Source of the DNA: Favolaschia claudopus
Taxonomy: Eukaryota; Basidiomycota; Agaricomycetes; Agaricales; Mycenaceae
Direction of reading: 5' to 3'
DNA: 64,000 nt
Assembly (NCBI GenBank): GCA_037176885.1
Contig: JAWWNJ010000306.1
Span: forward strand, 1 to 64,000
Shown: piece by piece, positions 34,151 through 45,841 of the stretch
Layout of the letters: each line of letters begins with the position of its first letter
Position numbering within the stretch: position 1 is the first letter of the stretch
The notes under the pieces: generated by a model
The model's database searches: none
What the model saw: the letters and a program-made list of their open reading frames with translations, nothing else
Told to the model about the DNA's origin: nothing
Program-made: the position numbers and the translations under genes

Positions 34151-36220
34151 CTTACATCTCGTACACATACAAGATCTACATCTACATCCAGTGTTACTTC
34201 CTCTGTGTCTACTCCATTGCGTCCAAGTGGGCTTCGGGCTATGTCTACAAGCTTTGATTCTCCTGTGAATCCTCTAGCTCCTGTTTCAACTCCCAAACAA
34301 TTTAGACATGGCTTTGAAGCTAAACCAAAAGCTTTATCTTTCAAACCATATTCTTTGAATAGCCCAGGCACTCCCGCTCAAGCAGCTTTTGTATCAGCAC
34401 AGAATACTGCCTTACCGGATATTCTAACTCTGGATCCTGATCAATGGACTGAGATTGCAAGGGAGGCTAGGCTCATACCTGAACAAGCACAAGTTCGTTC
34501 TTTCCAGGTTCAAGTCTGTAATGCAATCTTGATGCGGAAAGGGGATTGTGTGGTGATATCAGCCACTGGCTCTGGCAAATCACTTACTTGGACACTCCCT
34601 CTTGCTGCGAGAAAACAAGGGATTTCCCTTGTTATTACACCTTTTACAAGTCTTGGATTGGAAGGTGAACTCCTGTATGTTTAAGTTTACATCTCCCTCT
34701 GTGATACTACTAACAAATCAAGCAGAAGCAACACTGGAAATATATCTTCAAGGTTCATTTACTCAGAGCAGCACAGTCAACAAGACTATGAAGATATAGC
34801 TCAAGGTGATATGATGGTTGTCTATGTCTGCCCGGAAACACTGGAGAGCCCAGCGTTTGCCAGACTTTTACATTCAGATTCATGGAAGAAAAGATTGTCT
34901 GCGATATACCTTGATGAGGCACATCTTGTACACCAGGCACGAGGCTGGCGACCTTCATACTCTCGCATCTATCAACTACGAAACATAATTGGGCATGCCA
35001 TTCCACTTATCTGCCTCTCTGCTACTTGTCCCGAAGCTTTTCGGATGTCCCTTATAACATATGCAGGGCTGCACTCGGACTACACATTGATCAATCTGGG
35101 GAACTTTCGCCCGGAATTGTCAATCATGATTATACCTATGGAGCATGATATCTCAAGCTTCCTGGATCTTGCCTTTGTATTTCCGCTTGGTTGTAGACTG
35201 GAAGATCTTGTTCGCACAATCATATTTTGTGATGATATTGATAGACTCACTGAAATGTTCTGGTGGGCATTTTTCCGTGTAGCCTATCTTCAGCTTCCAA
35301 CACATGTTGTCGATATCATTCACTCTGGACTGTCAGCTCGACATCAAGAGATTGCATTACAAGATTTCCGAGATGGAAAAACAGTCGTACTTCTAGGTAC
35401 TTCAAAAATCAGTGCTGGAATGAATTTCCCTGGGGTGCGCTGGGTAATACAGTTTGGATGTGATGGTCTCACAATTATTGATGGTGGTCAGCGTCGAGGA
35501 AGGGGAGGTAGAGACGGAGAGGATAAGACCAGTACTGGAATGTTTTTTGTGGAACCTAAGATGCTGAAGGATGTTACTGTTGAGCATCCAGGAGATCAAG
35601 ATCCCGGAATGATTGAACTCCTTCAATCCCAAGAATGTGCTGAAAAAATAATGCAAAGACATCTTGAGAATCCTGGTGACTGTACTCGTGATTCTTCGTT
35701 GCCCTGTTGCAACCGTTGTGATCCAGATTTCCGGCCACCAAGGGAATATAAATGGATTGATGTCAACCCAGGCTTCACATCAGAGTCTACTGAAGTGAAA
35801 ACAACGACTTCACAAAGAGAAGTAATCTATAACAAACTTGTTGAATGGAGACTTGATCACTGGAAGCAATACTGGAAGGATGACTGGCCAAATTACGGAC
35901 CTAAATCACTTGTCTCTGATTCTGACTTGAATGAGATATCCACTCACACTAGCAAGATTTTCACTGTGCAAGATTTACAAAATTATACTCACATTGTTCA
36001 TTGGGCACAATTGTCTACCCCTCTATTCATAGCTGTCCACAAAATTTGTGGCGAGTTGAATGTCTTGCCTGTGCAAGAAGTTGAAGAGCTGGATGAACCT
36101 TCTTTCGTTGCAGAGGAACCCACTCGGAAACGGAAACGAAAACGCAACTCTGAACAAATCCCTGAGAAACTGCAACATGGTGAAATGGTTATGATGGATC
36201 TATCACAAAGTACAAGCTAG
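34124..36220 (+). CDS. RecQ-like superfamily 2 helicase of the transposon
   Basis: ATG 34124 lies inside the left inverted repeat. Exons 34124-34674 and 34726-36220 are joined over a 51-nt intron with a TACTAAC branch site, giving 681 residues. Motif I is ATGSGKS (residues 147-153), motif II DEAH (247-250), motif III SAT (282-284) and motif VI QRRGRGGR (439-446). A Cys pair (CCNRCDP) follows, as in the RecQ zinc-binding part. All helicase motifs are present, so it should be active. The first about 100 residues are Ser/Thr-rich, and the C-terminus has a basic KRKRKRN signal. It probably unwinds DNA during transposition (inference). An in-frame TTG further upstream is not needed. Confidence 0.93.
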
Positions 36221-36251
36221 ACTACTAAACTATTCGTATTCGTTGTATGAA

Positions 36252-39049
36252 TCAATATATTCTTGCATCAGTTCGTCCAATTGCTCCAGAAGTGAAAGCT
36301 GTGGCCCGAGCATTATCTTGCTCAAGTTCTTTTTCAAAGGTATCTTCCTCCTCGGAATCAACCTCTGTTGTAGATGTAGGTGCAAAGTCTTTTTCATGAT
36401 AGCCAGGTGGTAATTCATTATAATGTCTGTTGCGTGATCGAAGTGAATGACGTTGCAGATGCTTTGCATGACCACCTTTAGGTCCTGCCAAACGGTGGAG
36501 GCCAGTTCTAAACAGATCAACAACTAAGTGGTTGGATCTTTTATCTTTCGCAAAATTGAAAATGTTTGCTCTAGAAAAATGCTCTAGAAGTAAAACAACA
36601 TCTTTATGCTGCGAAACGTCTCTGTGTCGTTGATCTTGGTCAAATACACCCAGCTCATCATACACCTTTTCAGTCAACTCCTGTATGTGGCCAATGGCCG
36701 GAGTTATTTTCTCCAGCAAACCCGGTCTTGCATTGCTGCCATGTGCATGAGACTTGATTGACTTGTTGAATTGTTCGACTCGAATATCAGTCTCTTTGAA
36801 GGTGTTACGCTTTCCTTGGTTGTTCATGATCATACCTCCACGGAGTACATGTGCTGTTTCAGGAGGCCAGTCATGTATCAAGTTGTGAAGGAGCTCCATC
36901 AGTTCATTTGAATAGTTATAACTTCCTCCGGCATAGAACATGGGTGTCCAGTATTTCAACATTCTTTCAACTCGATCAGGATGACCATACTTGATAGCAT
37001 CTCGCATTTCCATCATTGTCATAAGGTCATGCATCATAAGTACTGCATTTCCAGACTCTGTGCTTCCCAGTAATTTTTTGCGGTCTTCAGCTTCAAGTCG
37101 GTCAACAGAGGGAAGAAGAAATTGAGTGACTACCTGAGTGCATAAAGATCGGAATGCATCTGCAGTAAGTTTTGATTTTCGAAAATCAGAGGGATCATCA
37201 ACATTGAGGATCACCATTGCTGCTCGTAGAACAAAGGCACGCAAAACAACATCAAAGAATCTGAGCCATGCATAGAAGTCAATTTTCTTCACATTCAAGT
37301 TACGATTGCTGGGAAGTCTTTCTAGCAAGCTTGCCAGACTGACTGAATCCTTTCCACCAGCTGTACCAAATGTATTCCGAGCCATATTTTGAATCTGATT
37401 CATACAAACATGCATGAGACCACTAATCACCGAGAAACTTTCAAGATGGTCAAAGCGGTTCTCAGAGCGATCAATAGCACGTTGATCTTGAGCTGCTCGA
37501 TCTCGGGCAGTCGTAAGGCGATCACCTAGCAAAAAGGAATTATGTTCTTCAAAGAATGCTGCCGGCATCTTCAGGATATCCCGGAAGTAATGTTCAATGA
37601 CAAGCATATTTCCTCGAGTTGAACCTTGTTCTTGATCATATGTTGGCAGAAAATACTCCTCACTTTTTTTGACAGGAAGTGGATTTAGCTCATGGAACGG
37701 ACCCAACAGATTACGGTGAAGGGCAAGTGTTTCAACTTCTTCACCCAGGATGTGTGAAACATGGATTTCCGCATGTTTGGCAAACCAATGTTGATCTTCT
37801 GAGTTGGGAAGGATCTGCTCCAGAGAAATGGCAGGGTCGAGGTGATGTCTAGTTCCACTTGTTTGCGAAAATGTAAGAACATGAGAAAGCCTAGCAGCAT
37901 CTGTTGGACCCGAGTCTGGAGGCAAATCAAGAACTACAAGAATGGCTGAAACCTGATCATGCGAGACATTGGCATGAGTGGCAGATTTTTCCCAAGCTTT
38001 TTCTACCCAATTGAAATTATCATAAGGCAAGAGACACATGCGAGTAGGATCATTGGCGATGATGCTAGCTAACCGAGTAGCATCCTTCGATATAGAAGCT
38101 ATGGCGTTCAATTGATAATTATATGAAGTGCATAGTGCATAACGATTCATAGTTTGGACAAGACGTTTTGAGACTCGTCCATCCCAGAAAAGTAAGCAAT
38201 TCATGGCCTGATGCAAATTGGTTTCTCTGCTCCGGCAATTCAAAAGCATGGAAGTGATCATTGTTCTAACCTGCAAAGTCTACAATAGATACAAAGTCTG
38301 AACTATGCCCGGAAACTTACCTTATCTGGATCTCGTTGTTGTCGTTCAGGGATTGAATCTGAATCTGGGCTCTGTTTACCAATGACTGCCCGTAGAATTG
38401 TCTGAAGGTGTGGGGCAGCACGCTCGTATATCATAGAAAGATGAGAAACAGAGAAAGAACGCAGATGTTGAATTTTCACAGAATGTGAAGCAAGACGAAG
38501 TGAGAGAGCATCTTCAGAAAATGCACCCTTTCGAGCTGTATCAGTCAAACGGCTGGCTTCTTTGACACAAAGATCTGTAGACTTTTCCATGATCCACTCA
38601 ACAACTGCTGGGTCATCAAGTGGGTTATTTGTAAACATAACTTTGAGGATATGGGAGTAGCCATTTTGTCCAAGATAAGTGCCTCTCCTATTTTTAATTT
38701 CACTGTTCTCTGAAGTAAAGAGCTGTTCGAGAAAAAGCCGAAGAGAGAATCTGCTGAATTGATTTATGAACCGCAGCACCTGAATAGTTTTCTGAGCATC
38801 ATCCAGCTTGGGAGCCCGAGAATTAGCTGCATAATTTTCATCATCATCAGAGGCTCCAAAGTCATGAGAAAGCACATCATCAGGGAGATCTATGTTTCGA
38901 AAGTGCCTGTCTGGAGGACTAGAAGTTGCCCCTACAGTGGTTGCTGCATCATGATCCTCCTCCATCGCAAAATCATCGGAATTCAATTCAATATGCTGAG
39001 GCCGAGTTCTATGCTTCCAGTCTCGGATATCTGAGGAATTTGAGTCCAT
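36252..39049 (-). CDS. DUF6589 protein, candidate transposase of the element
   Basis: ATG 39049 lies inside the right inverted repeat and gives the same first nine residues (MDSNSSDIR) as the helicase. Exons 39049-38321 and 38270-36252 are joined over a 50-nt intron, giving 915 residues. The second exon has the DUF6589 blocks as I remember them: LLPYDNFNWVEKAW, SFLLGDRLTTARDRAAQDQR, KIDFYAWLRFFDVVLRAF and GSYNYSNELMELLHNL. I propose D327 (in YDNFNW), D493 (in LGDRLTT) and E699 (in YSNELMEL) as a DDE triad split by a helical insert; this is inference. The C-terminus is acidic (DSEEEDTFEKELEQ). An overlapping frame ending at 36230 could give a different last 20 residues if one base were wrong. 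Confidence 0.85.
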
Positions 39050-39339
39050 ATTTCTGCACAGAGACTTTGTAGAGCTAAAGGCAAGGGTTTTGTGCGCTTT
39101 GGTAGAAGACAAGGACTCAAAAACGCGTCGAAAACACGCTTTAAACACGCGCCGAAGGTCAGGCAAACCCGTGAGAAAGTTATCCGGAAGTTCGGAAGAG
39201 GCTCCGAGGAGGCTACATACTGTGTGAAAATTCGATCAATTTTGATAGCTCAAGGGTACGGTTCGACAGCCGCTGATTGTTCCAGACTCTTATGACAGGG
39301 TTCCTTTTGGGATGTCATAAGAGTCTGGTCACGAGACTA
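39023..39339 (-). repeat. Right terminal inverted repeat (317 bp)
   Basis: Reverse complement of 33834-34150, same length. It includes the start of the DUF6589 gene. Confidence 0.93.
39282..39328. repeat. Hairpin near the right end of the transposon
   Basis: Mirror copy of the 16-bp-arm, 15-nt-loop palindrome at 33845-33891. Confidence 0.88.
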
Positions 39340-39348
39340 ACGTGTGCC
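39340..39348. repeat. Right target-site duplication of the transposon
   Basis: ACGTGTGCC directly after the right terminal ACTA; identical to 33825-33833. Confidence 0.92.
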
Positions 39349-39570
39349 GACGACTTTCTGTGTCACTGATTTGAAGCACCTGGATAAGTGAAGGCAGAAA
39401 AACCAGAACCACGGTGCAAAGAATGGTGAAGGACAGCCACCGCCTATGTCTCCTCTCCCTCCCTCTGTGCGATGAGAAGAAGACTCAATGATTATTAGCC
39501 TCCCCCTCCTATCTACTCCAAACTTCAACGTGACCCGACATTGTGTGCCTAATTCTCGTACATGTCCTTT

Positions 39571-40637
39571 CTACTCCGTATAAAGCGGTGAATTTGAGCA
39601 GTTCGGATTCCTGCAACGTGCACCAAAGCGAAATAAAAGGCTGCTCTTCGCCATGAGCGAAAGAGACGGATCGATGTCCTGACCGACGTTTCCCATTCCA
39701 CCCCACTTGATGTGCGCGAAACCTTTCAGTTCGTGAACAGACCTCCAACGGCCTGGACAAGACATCCCGCACGGCCTGTCCCAACCTGTAGTAGAAATCT
39801 GGAGGGTGATTGCGCCTGGAAATCGAGACGTTGTGCGGAAAAAACGGTGATACAACGGGTCGAAATATAGCGCATGCATCTGCTTTCTCCAGCCTTGTAT
39901 GTGTTGTTGTTCCGACACATTTTTCAGGACCGGAGTGATGATTTCAGACGCCCCAATAGCGATCATCTGGTCCGTGTTCGGGGACGCAAAGAAGAGGGGA
40001 CCAAGATTGCGTCGCAAGGAAAAGGTAATTGTCACCACCGATCCCTGCAAAACGTCAAGACCAGGACCTCGCTGATATTGCTGTTCAGCTCAACACGCAC
40101 TGGCATGGAAGTATGACGGAATATCAGTCTCCACCCTCCAGTGGAAATATATGGCCCTGCACTCCAACTGCGATCCTCCAACACAAACCCAGACTCCTTG
40201 GTCATAAAGGTTTCCCAAGCATCGAAGTTCTCGTAGTAGCTTATCACGTTCAAGTTGTCGGGACGTGGCACATCGGACAGAGTGGACGCGACAGCCAACG
40301 CAACTGACCCTACGATCCAGCTGTGTGTTCGCTCCAACACTCGAAAAAAGCCCTCGAACAAAAAGCTATGGCCCTGTTCGTGAGACGGAGGAACGAAGCC
40401 TGGGCATTTGGTGAAAAAGGGGGACGTGTATCTATAGGTTCTGGACTTGAGATATTCCTTAGCATACATGCTGCACGCTCTGTCGACGTGCGAGAAGCGG
40501 AGAATGTCGATAAGAGCGAGAAAGCGCAGCATGTATAGGACGATGTCGGATTGACTCCAAAAGTCATGAGGAGGGAGGCGTTTTGTTTTGCGGTACGGCT
40601 GTACTCGAGTTTTCAGGGCTGGGCGGTGCTTAGGCAT
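39571..40637 (-). CDS. F-box-like protein with GS...NLNV motif, lineage-specific family
   Basis: Two exons, 40637-40101 and 40044-39571, joined over a 56-nt intron (GTGCGT...TTGCAG), give 336 residues. Residues about 25-70 look like an F-box (DIVLYMLRFLALIDILRFSHVDRACSMYA). A segment WIVGSVALAVASTL...RPDNLNVISYY follows, like the GS-x-(L)...DLD pattern seen in the three genes at 45.8-63.9 kb. The C-terminal half has ITPVLKNV, ALYFDPLYHRFF, GWDRPCGMSCPGRWRSV and a final CRNPNC. The family is known to me only as uncharacterised mushroom proteins. The pattern recalls a nucleotidyltransferase fold, but catalytic Asp residues are not clear. No frame break is seen. Confidence 0.72.
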
Positions 40638-40724
40638 TGTGTGGAACGACACTAAAAGAAAGCGCCTTTTATTCGTCTCGCTGCGTTACGTGCGCACAAC
40701 ATTAACCATAACAATCCTACTCGT

Positions 40725-41574
40725 TCACGTCGTCTCTTTCGAAATTGGGCGAGATCGTTTCGAGGAATACCCTGTCAGGTAAGTCAGCGGGCAGCTCCCA
40801 AATTGAGCTGCGACTAACTTGGGAATGACCCATTCGAGAGCCAATATATCCGCCGGTTGTATGTCCACGAAAGGCCTGTTTCGGGACTTGCCACGCTTGA
40901 AAACCAAAACATTTCCTCTCCAGGCCCGGTCGAGACCGTCCACCGTTTTCATTATGTGGTAATTGACTGGATGGACGTCATTCCCAGTCGCATGCTGAGG
41001 CGCAACAACGACTGTGAACGAGTACTGGCATTCCCGCTCTTCATCCTTCGACTTGAAATTGAAGTCGAATACCCGCCCCTCCAGATCCACCCAAGCTTCT
41101 CCGCTCCCTCTTGACGTGTCGAACCACAGCTCTGCGTTTACTTGCGCAGCTGTCCGAGCTTGGCGCACGTCTCCCAGAAAAGGGACTCTAACCCACACCA
41201 GCTGTGATATGACAGGCCCGTCCGGAATGAGAATGGCGTGCACAGATTTCGCGCCCTCCTACTCTTGTTACAAACTGACTGAACGCTTTGGTCTGTCACG
41301 TACCATAAATTCGGAAAAAGCGACTTCCCTGGTCTCCGATATGTTATACCAATTCATTGGCGGAATGCCAGTGGAACTGCTCGGTGAGAAAGTGCTCATG
41401 ACCAAGCCTGCGAGTACGACAACTTGGGAGCCATCCCTGTTTCCGACGTCTTTTATGGCCGTCCTCCTGTCGTCCACGCGCTTCGTCAGAAATGGGTCGA
41501 AAGCTCGGTCACCGCATCGTCTCCAAGTCCGTAAAAGGCACCTTATGTCAAAACTGCACCCTGCACACGGAGGG
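40725..41574 (-). CDS. Unrecognised protein, 5' end uncertain
   Basis: The long 3' exon ends at 40725 and begins near 41255 (EGAKSVHAILIPDGPVISQL). It joins over a 46-nt intron (GTACGT...AGTAG) to an upstream exon reading DDRRTAIKDVGNRDGSQVVV and STFSPSSSTGIPPMNWYNI. The first ATG is unclear; the best candidate gives MSLRVQGAVLT near 41574. I recognise no domain. Strand-like blocks (AELWFDTSRGSGEAWVDLEG, CQYSFTVVVAPQ) suggest a beta-rich protein. Confidence 0.5.
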
Positions 41575-41856
41575 ACATGTCGTAAACGCGACGACAGCCT
41601 AAAACGGAAACACGCTTAATGGAACCCGTAGATCGCTTGCCGTGACACTGTCGCTTGCCATATGTGGTAAGTAACCGTATCTGGTGGATCCTACTATCTT
41701 GGGGAGTCTTCACCTCACATCGTGGGTATTCCGTTCTTCGCCGTTAACTTCAGCTCACCGATGAGCGTGTCGGGAACAGTTCTCGCACATCCTTTCGCGT
41801 CCGTTGCAGTGCATAAAGCTGCAGTTTACGTCTGGTCCTGACAGTTGCCTTCTGTC

Positions 41857-43127
41857 ATGCTCCCCGCTCTCAGTTGCCCTTTCCCTCCGTGGACTGCAGA
41901 ACCACTCACACTTGATCAGATCGGCCGATTGCTAGAGGACCCTCAGATCACGGCCCTCGCTCGCTTGGCATACGGTATAGACTTCCACCGACCGAACTCG
42001 ACCTATTGCGACGTCATGGACGAACCAACTGTCTTTACAGTAGACGGCTTGGTCGATCCTTGCATCTTCTTCCTATTTGGCCGGATAGAACAAGAACCTG
42101 TGAGGTTGAACATGTCAGATAAAGTATTCGCCGCTCATCTTGTACAGACGCTCCAGCATCCCCACCGCACCTTTATCCTCGGTTCGGGAACGGACGCTCG
42201 GGGCAGTATCAAGGCCTTGTTCGCCAAGCAAATAGAGGCAGTCGGCAGGCCAGTAGCTTGCGGTGCACGTTGTCTCCAAGTACATGCTTCTTTTGACCAC
42301 TCGTAGACCGTAACTCACCGTCCCGCAGCTCCACAAAACGGCCTTTTCTGCAACAGAAGTCCACTCCTCGACCGGGCGGTGCGGAACTTACTTGGAAATA
42401 CACACAGACCACCGAGGCGACGCTCCATGTCACGTATACCGCAGCATTGGGGAAGGAGAGACAGTTACGCGTCCTTCCTGGTCCGAACCGATCCCGATCT
42501 TTGTCGGGGAATGGGTCTTGATTCAAGCGTCGTTCCATCTCCGTGAGGAACCTGAATACGAAGGGGAAAAGGTGAGAATGCACTCTGTGCTTGACGAGCG
42601 CTGATAGCACTTTCCTTCAGTCCTACGAGTTGCTTGCGCATCACATCAGAGTGCTGCAAGTCCAGGAAGGCGATTCCGGCGCACCTACAGACCCTGTCAC
42701 TGCCATGCACTCCTCCGACATGGAAGTAAACTCACGCGTTCCCTCTCCGTTCCCCGACGCGACTGTGATTGACATGGACACTGACATCGCCACGGGGCGT
42801 TCCTCGCCAACCACTCACTCCGCAACACAATTTGCCTCCTCGGAAGAAGAACCTGCTTCATCCGTCGACGCAATGACATCCTCCAGCGATGACATACTGT
42901 CCGACTCGACGCCTAGGACGTTGATAGACAGGCGAAAATCCCGACCGCTTCGCTCCAGAACTTCTGGGTCATCTCTTCCCACCTCCAACACCAAGAGAAC
43001 GAGATCGGTCACAAAAAGCAAAAGACCTGTTCTCAATGCTTTGCAGGGTACGCGCCGTAGCACAAGACTCGCGGTTCGCAACGGGGAAGGTCCTAGCAAA
43101 AAGGCAAAGAGTCAGTTTGAGGTCTAA
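41857..43127 (+). CDS. Unrecognised nuclear-type protein with beta-rich core and Ser-rich/basic tail
   Basis: Three exons, 41857-42279, 42329-42571 and 42621-43127, join in phase to 390 residues. The core has LHKTAFSATEVHSSTGRCG, then PIPIFVGEWVLIQASFHLRE and SYELLAHHIRVLQVQ. The second half is Ser/Asp-rich (SSEEEPASSVDAMTSSSDD) and ends in several basic blocks (RRKSRPLRSR, TKRTRSVTKSKR, GTRRSTRLAVRN), which look like nuclear signals or a DNA/RNA-binding tail. The core pattern G-(D/E)-x-V-x-(V/I)-x-x-S-x-H and the following Y-x-x-x-A segment recur in the gene at 44058-45286. I do not know the function. Confidence 0.65.
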
Positions 43128-43288
43128 TAAGTACTTGAATGGTTTCGCACCGTGTTTACCGAATTGTTCAACCAATACAAGGCCCAAAGCCTTTTCTTCC
43201 ACTTTGAAGGAAGTGGCGAGCCTCTGAGATGAATTGCCGACAGTCATGTTCGACGCTCCAGAAAGACTTTAACACCTTAGGTGGTTAT

Positions 43289-43702
43289 TTACAAAGTCGA
43301 CCAGAATTGATGACAGCCTCCGCCAACAACACCGACTCGCCCGGCCACCGCATTGAGCTGGACTGAAAGTCGTTGGCGATCAAGTTTAAGCAGGTACTCG
43401 ATGTACTCCGGCCCAGAGTCCAGGTCGGCGTCGACCAGCGGTCGATTTTGCGGAGGAACGTAGATGCGTCTGACTGAGTGTTTGCCGGCCGCGGGAGGGC
43501 ACGTGTCGATACGATGTTGTTCTCCACTGTTCAAGTCGTTCAAGATTACTTGTACGACGCACACGCTTTCCGCAAGTCGAAGACAAATTTCATCTCCAAT
43601 TCCGAACTTTTGCGGGACGTGCTCTCCAACAATGCAGTATGAAACGCCATGTTGTCTTCGATAACATTGTGAGGGGAATGCATGGACACAAAGTGCCCTC
43701 AA
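43289..43702 (-). CDS. Short unrecognised reading frame, possibly 3' exon
   Basis: Open to a stop at 43289. It reads IVGEHVPQKFGIGDEICLRL, VVQVILNDLNSGEQHRI and PEYIEYLLKLDRQ, which look like real protein and resemble the G-D-x-I-x-L block of the neighbouring family. There is no good ATG in frame, so it may be the end of a gene whose 5' exons I cannot place, or a decayed copy. Confidence 0.35.
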   Translation of the reverse strand: MRALCVHAFPSQCYRRQHGVSYCIVGEHVPQKFGIGDEICLRLAESVCVVQVILNDLNSGEQHRIDTCPPAAGKHSVRRIYVPPQNRPLVDADLDSGPEYIEYLLKLDRQRLSVQLNAVAGRVGVVGGGCHQFWSTL

Positions 43703-44057
43703 ACACGGCTCTTTGGTAGAGAGGTAACAGCTATGTCGTGTTCATCGGTTGCCTGAACTCGCAGGCTCGATTCTGGAAGTAGCCTTCGTTGTGCATTTTT
43801 GATCAGGATTGTTTTTACGTTCACCTCTTCTGAGCGTCCACCTATAACTACTTAAAATTCTCGGTTGCGCTCAATCCTTCTTCCAGTCGATTCGCTTCTG
43901 TCCTGATAATCGCACCAACGAGCCTGGCGGGGCAAAACCGAAAGTCATTTCTGCGAAGTACACGTCTGCGCTACATGCCAAACTATTACTCTACGTCGTG
44001 CACAGCAGCTGATTTTCTTCGACATCTAACGCCGAACTCGCAAAGTCCTAGACTCCT
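43703..44057. other. Intergenic, no gene seen
   Basis: 355 bp between the minus-strand fragment and the stop of its paralog. No coding signal was recognised. Confidence 0.4.
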
Positions 44058-45286
44058 TCACTCCAAAGTATCGGAGCTTGCAGTCGATAGCATGTCAAAC
44101 TCGACTTCATCGTTGAACGAGTCTACGTCGAAGTACTCGTCTTCATCCTGCGATGATTGCGCTGCTGAAGATCGATCAGACGGGACGTCGTCAGACATGG
44201 ATGTCGACAGCATGACGAAGTCGTCTTCTTGCTTAAACGGTTGTGCTTCGACACGCGCTTTTTCCACCTGCAACGACTCCTCCACCTGACGTCGACGGGA
44301 AGCGGAACCCCACGCCGAAAGCGCTTCAGGACAGTCGCCCGCTTCCTTTATACGCATCTTCTTCATTTCCCGCGCAAAGATACTGTACTCCTGTATCCGC
44401 GTAAGATAGGTCTTCCGACGGCAAAACTAACTCACCCTGTACTGCCTGCCAGTGTTGAAGTCGTCTGTATACCTGTGAATACTGGTTCCCACTATGACAG
44501 TGTCGCCCAATGCGAAAGGAAAGTTACTGCCGTCGCCAGTAACTTTGAGCTGGCTATACTTCCCGTTCGCGTCCGGCACGTAGCACTGTGTGAATTGAGA
44601 CCACGTCCACACGTCTACAGTGATTTCGTCTCCGGTGGAACAGGGCCGGATTTTTGGGGACTACATTCGCACCTTTAGCATATACTTATTACGGTCTCGT
44701 GAAGAGAACTAACTTACCACGCGCTTTTCCCGATCCCTCGTCTGATCTGTGTTGTACATGCAGTCAAGAGTCGAAATCTGCATCAAATACAATGCAGCTA
44801 GCGCATCCCTGTCCCATCCATGCGACGACCAGTCAGGCACACGCAATCTCATGGAGGTGAGGTGCCCCACTCGAACCTGAAAGTTGTTCAGTTCGGGTCT
44901 ACGACAATGAACCAACCTACAGGAAGACTGCAAATTTCACCGAAAATCACTGGACGATACCGACACTCCGGGCCTCGAGTAATGACTCGATCACCAACGT
45001 ATTTTGTATAGTAGTTGCCATTCGCAAGCGGAGGGTGGAAGTCTGTTTCGTAGACAGCCAGGCCCAGGAAATCGGATTCCATGTTGATAAGAATTCTTTC
45101 CATGGTGTGCGCAGAAACGCGAGCACAAGGTCCGAGATAAAACTCCATAGCAGGCAGGGCAAGCTCGCGAGGCCTGCTATTTAACTGAAGCTGCTGTGCG
45201 TCGAGCCTTATTCTGGTTCCTACCATCGCTTTGCCAAGAAAGTATGTCCGCTTGGGACCCTGTGCGTATGTTGTAGAACTCGCCAT
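44058..45286 (-). CDS. Paralog of the beta-rich/acidic-tail family
   Basis: ATG 45286 opens MASSTTYAQGPKRTYFLGKA. Exons join as ...EICSLP | VRVGHLTSMRLRVPDW..., ...REKRV | SPKIRPCSTGDEITVDVW..., ...GRQYR | EYSIFAREMKKMRIKEAG, all in phase over introns of about 50 nt. The block FPFALGDTVIVGTSIHRYTD followed by YSIFAREMKKM parallels PIPIFVGEWVLIQASFHLRE / YELLAHHIRVL in the gene at 41857-43127. The C-terminus is acidic and Ser-rich (SSQDEDEYFDVDSFNDEVEF) with a stop at 44058. Function is unknown. The two genes flank the fragment at 43.3-43.7 kb, so this looks like a small local expansion. Confidence 0.62.
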
Positions 45287-45841
45287 GCGCAGAACCCTTC
45301 TGAGTCCTCTACGATCCCTAAGTGAGAGGTTTCCCTTTTAGACCAGAGCACCGAGACCCGCCAATCCTTCGCCGCGTCGCTCTTCTCCGGTAACAGGCAT
45401 CTCACTTCGCGTGCACAGGAAAGGACGTGTTTCGCAGATACCTGTAAAGAGAAGAAAAAGCGCGTAAGCGGAGATGAATGAAGAGACCAAAGGGGGGAAT
45501 TACTAGACATGGCACGTGCTTACAAATTTTTGTCCCACGCTTCACTCCCAAAATGGAAATCACTAAACATGGCACTTGCCTAATTGCGACGAACTTACGT
45601 CTCACGGCCACTGGCACGCACCGCTCCCAAACTCTGCATACCGTCGAAGTTGTCGTCAACCTATCATGTCGCTTCACCTCGAACATATCCAACGCGGGCT
45701 CCTTATAAAGCCAACCGGTTCAGGCTGATCGCTTGCTTACCGTCTCCTGTTCTACGCCATGCTTGACAGTGGTATCCTTAACCTACTAAAACTTTGTCTC
45801 CAGATCGTCTCACCTCACTTTTAGTGTCAGTCAGTGGCGGG
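45287..45841. other. Intergenic with a degenerate 66-bp duplication
   Basis: Around 45496-45590 the words ACTAGACATGGCACGTGCTTAC and ACTAAACATGGCACTTGCCTAA recur about 66 bp apart. Open frames on both strands cross it without motifs. It must hold the promoters of the two divergent neighbours. Confidence 0.4.

Larger units (their letters stand above)
33834..39339. mobile_element. Helicase-bearing DNA transposon (AcademH-like), apparently intact
   Basis: A 5506-bp element bounded by 317-bp terminal inverted repeats (33834-34150 and 39023-39339) that look identical by eye, beginning TAGTCTCGTGACC. It is flanked by a 9-bp duplication ACGTGTGCC. It holds two genes pointing inward: a RecQ-like helicase (34124-36220, plus) and a DUF6589 protein (36252-39049, minus), with 31 bp between their stops. 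Both frames are open and splice cleanly, and the repeats are alike, which suggests recent insertion. From memory, helicase plus transposase with 9-10-bp duplications is described for the AcademH lineage of Academ transposons in fungi and animals; this assignment needs a search. A MULE-type element would share the duplication size. Confidence 0.9.
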
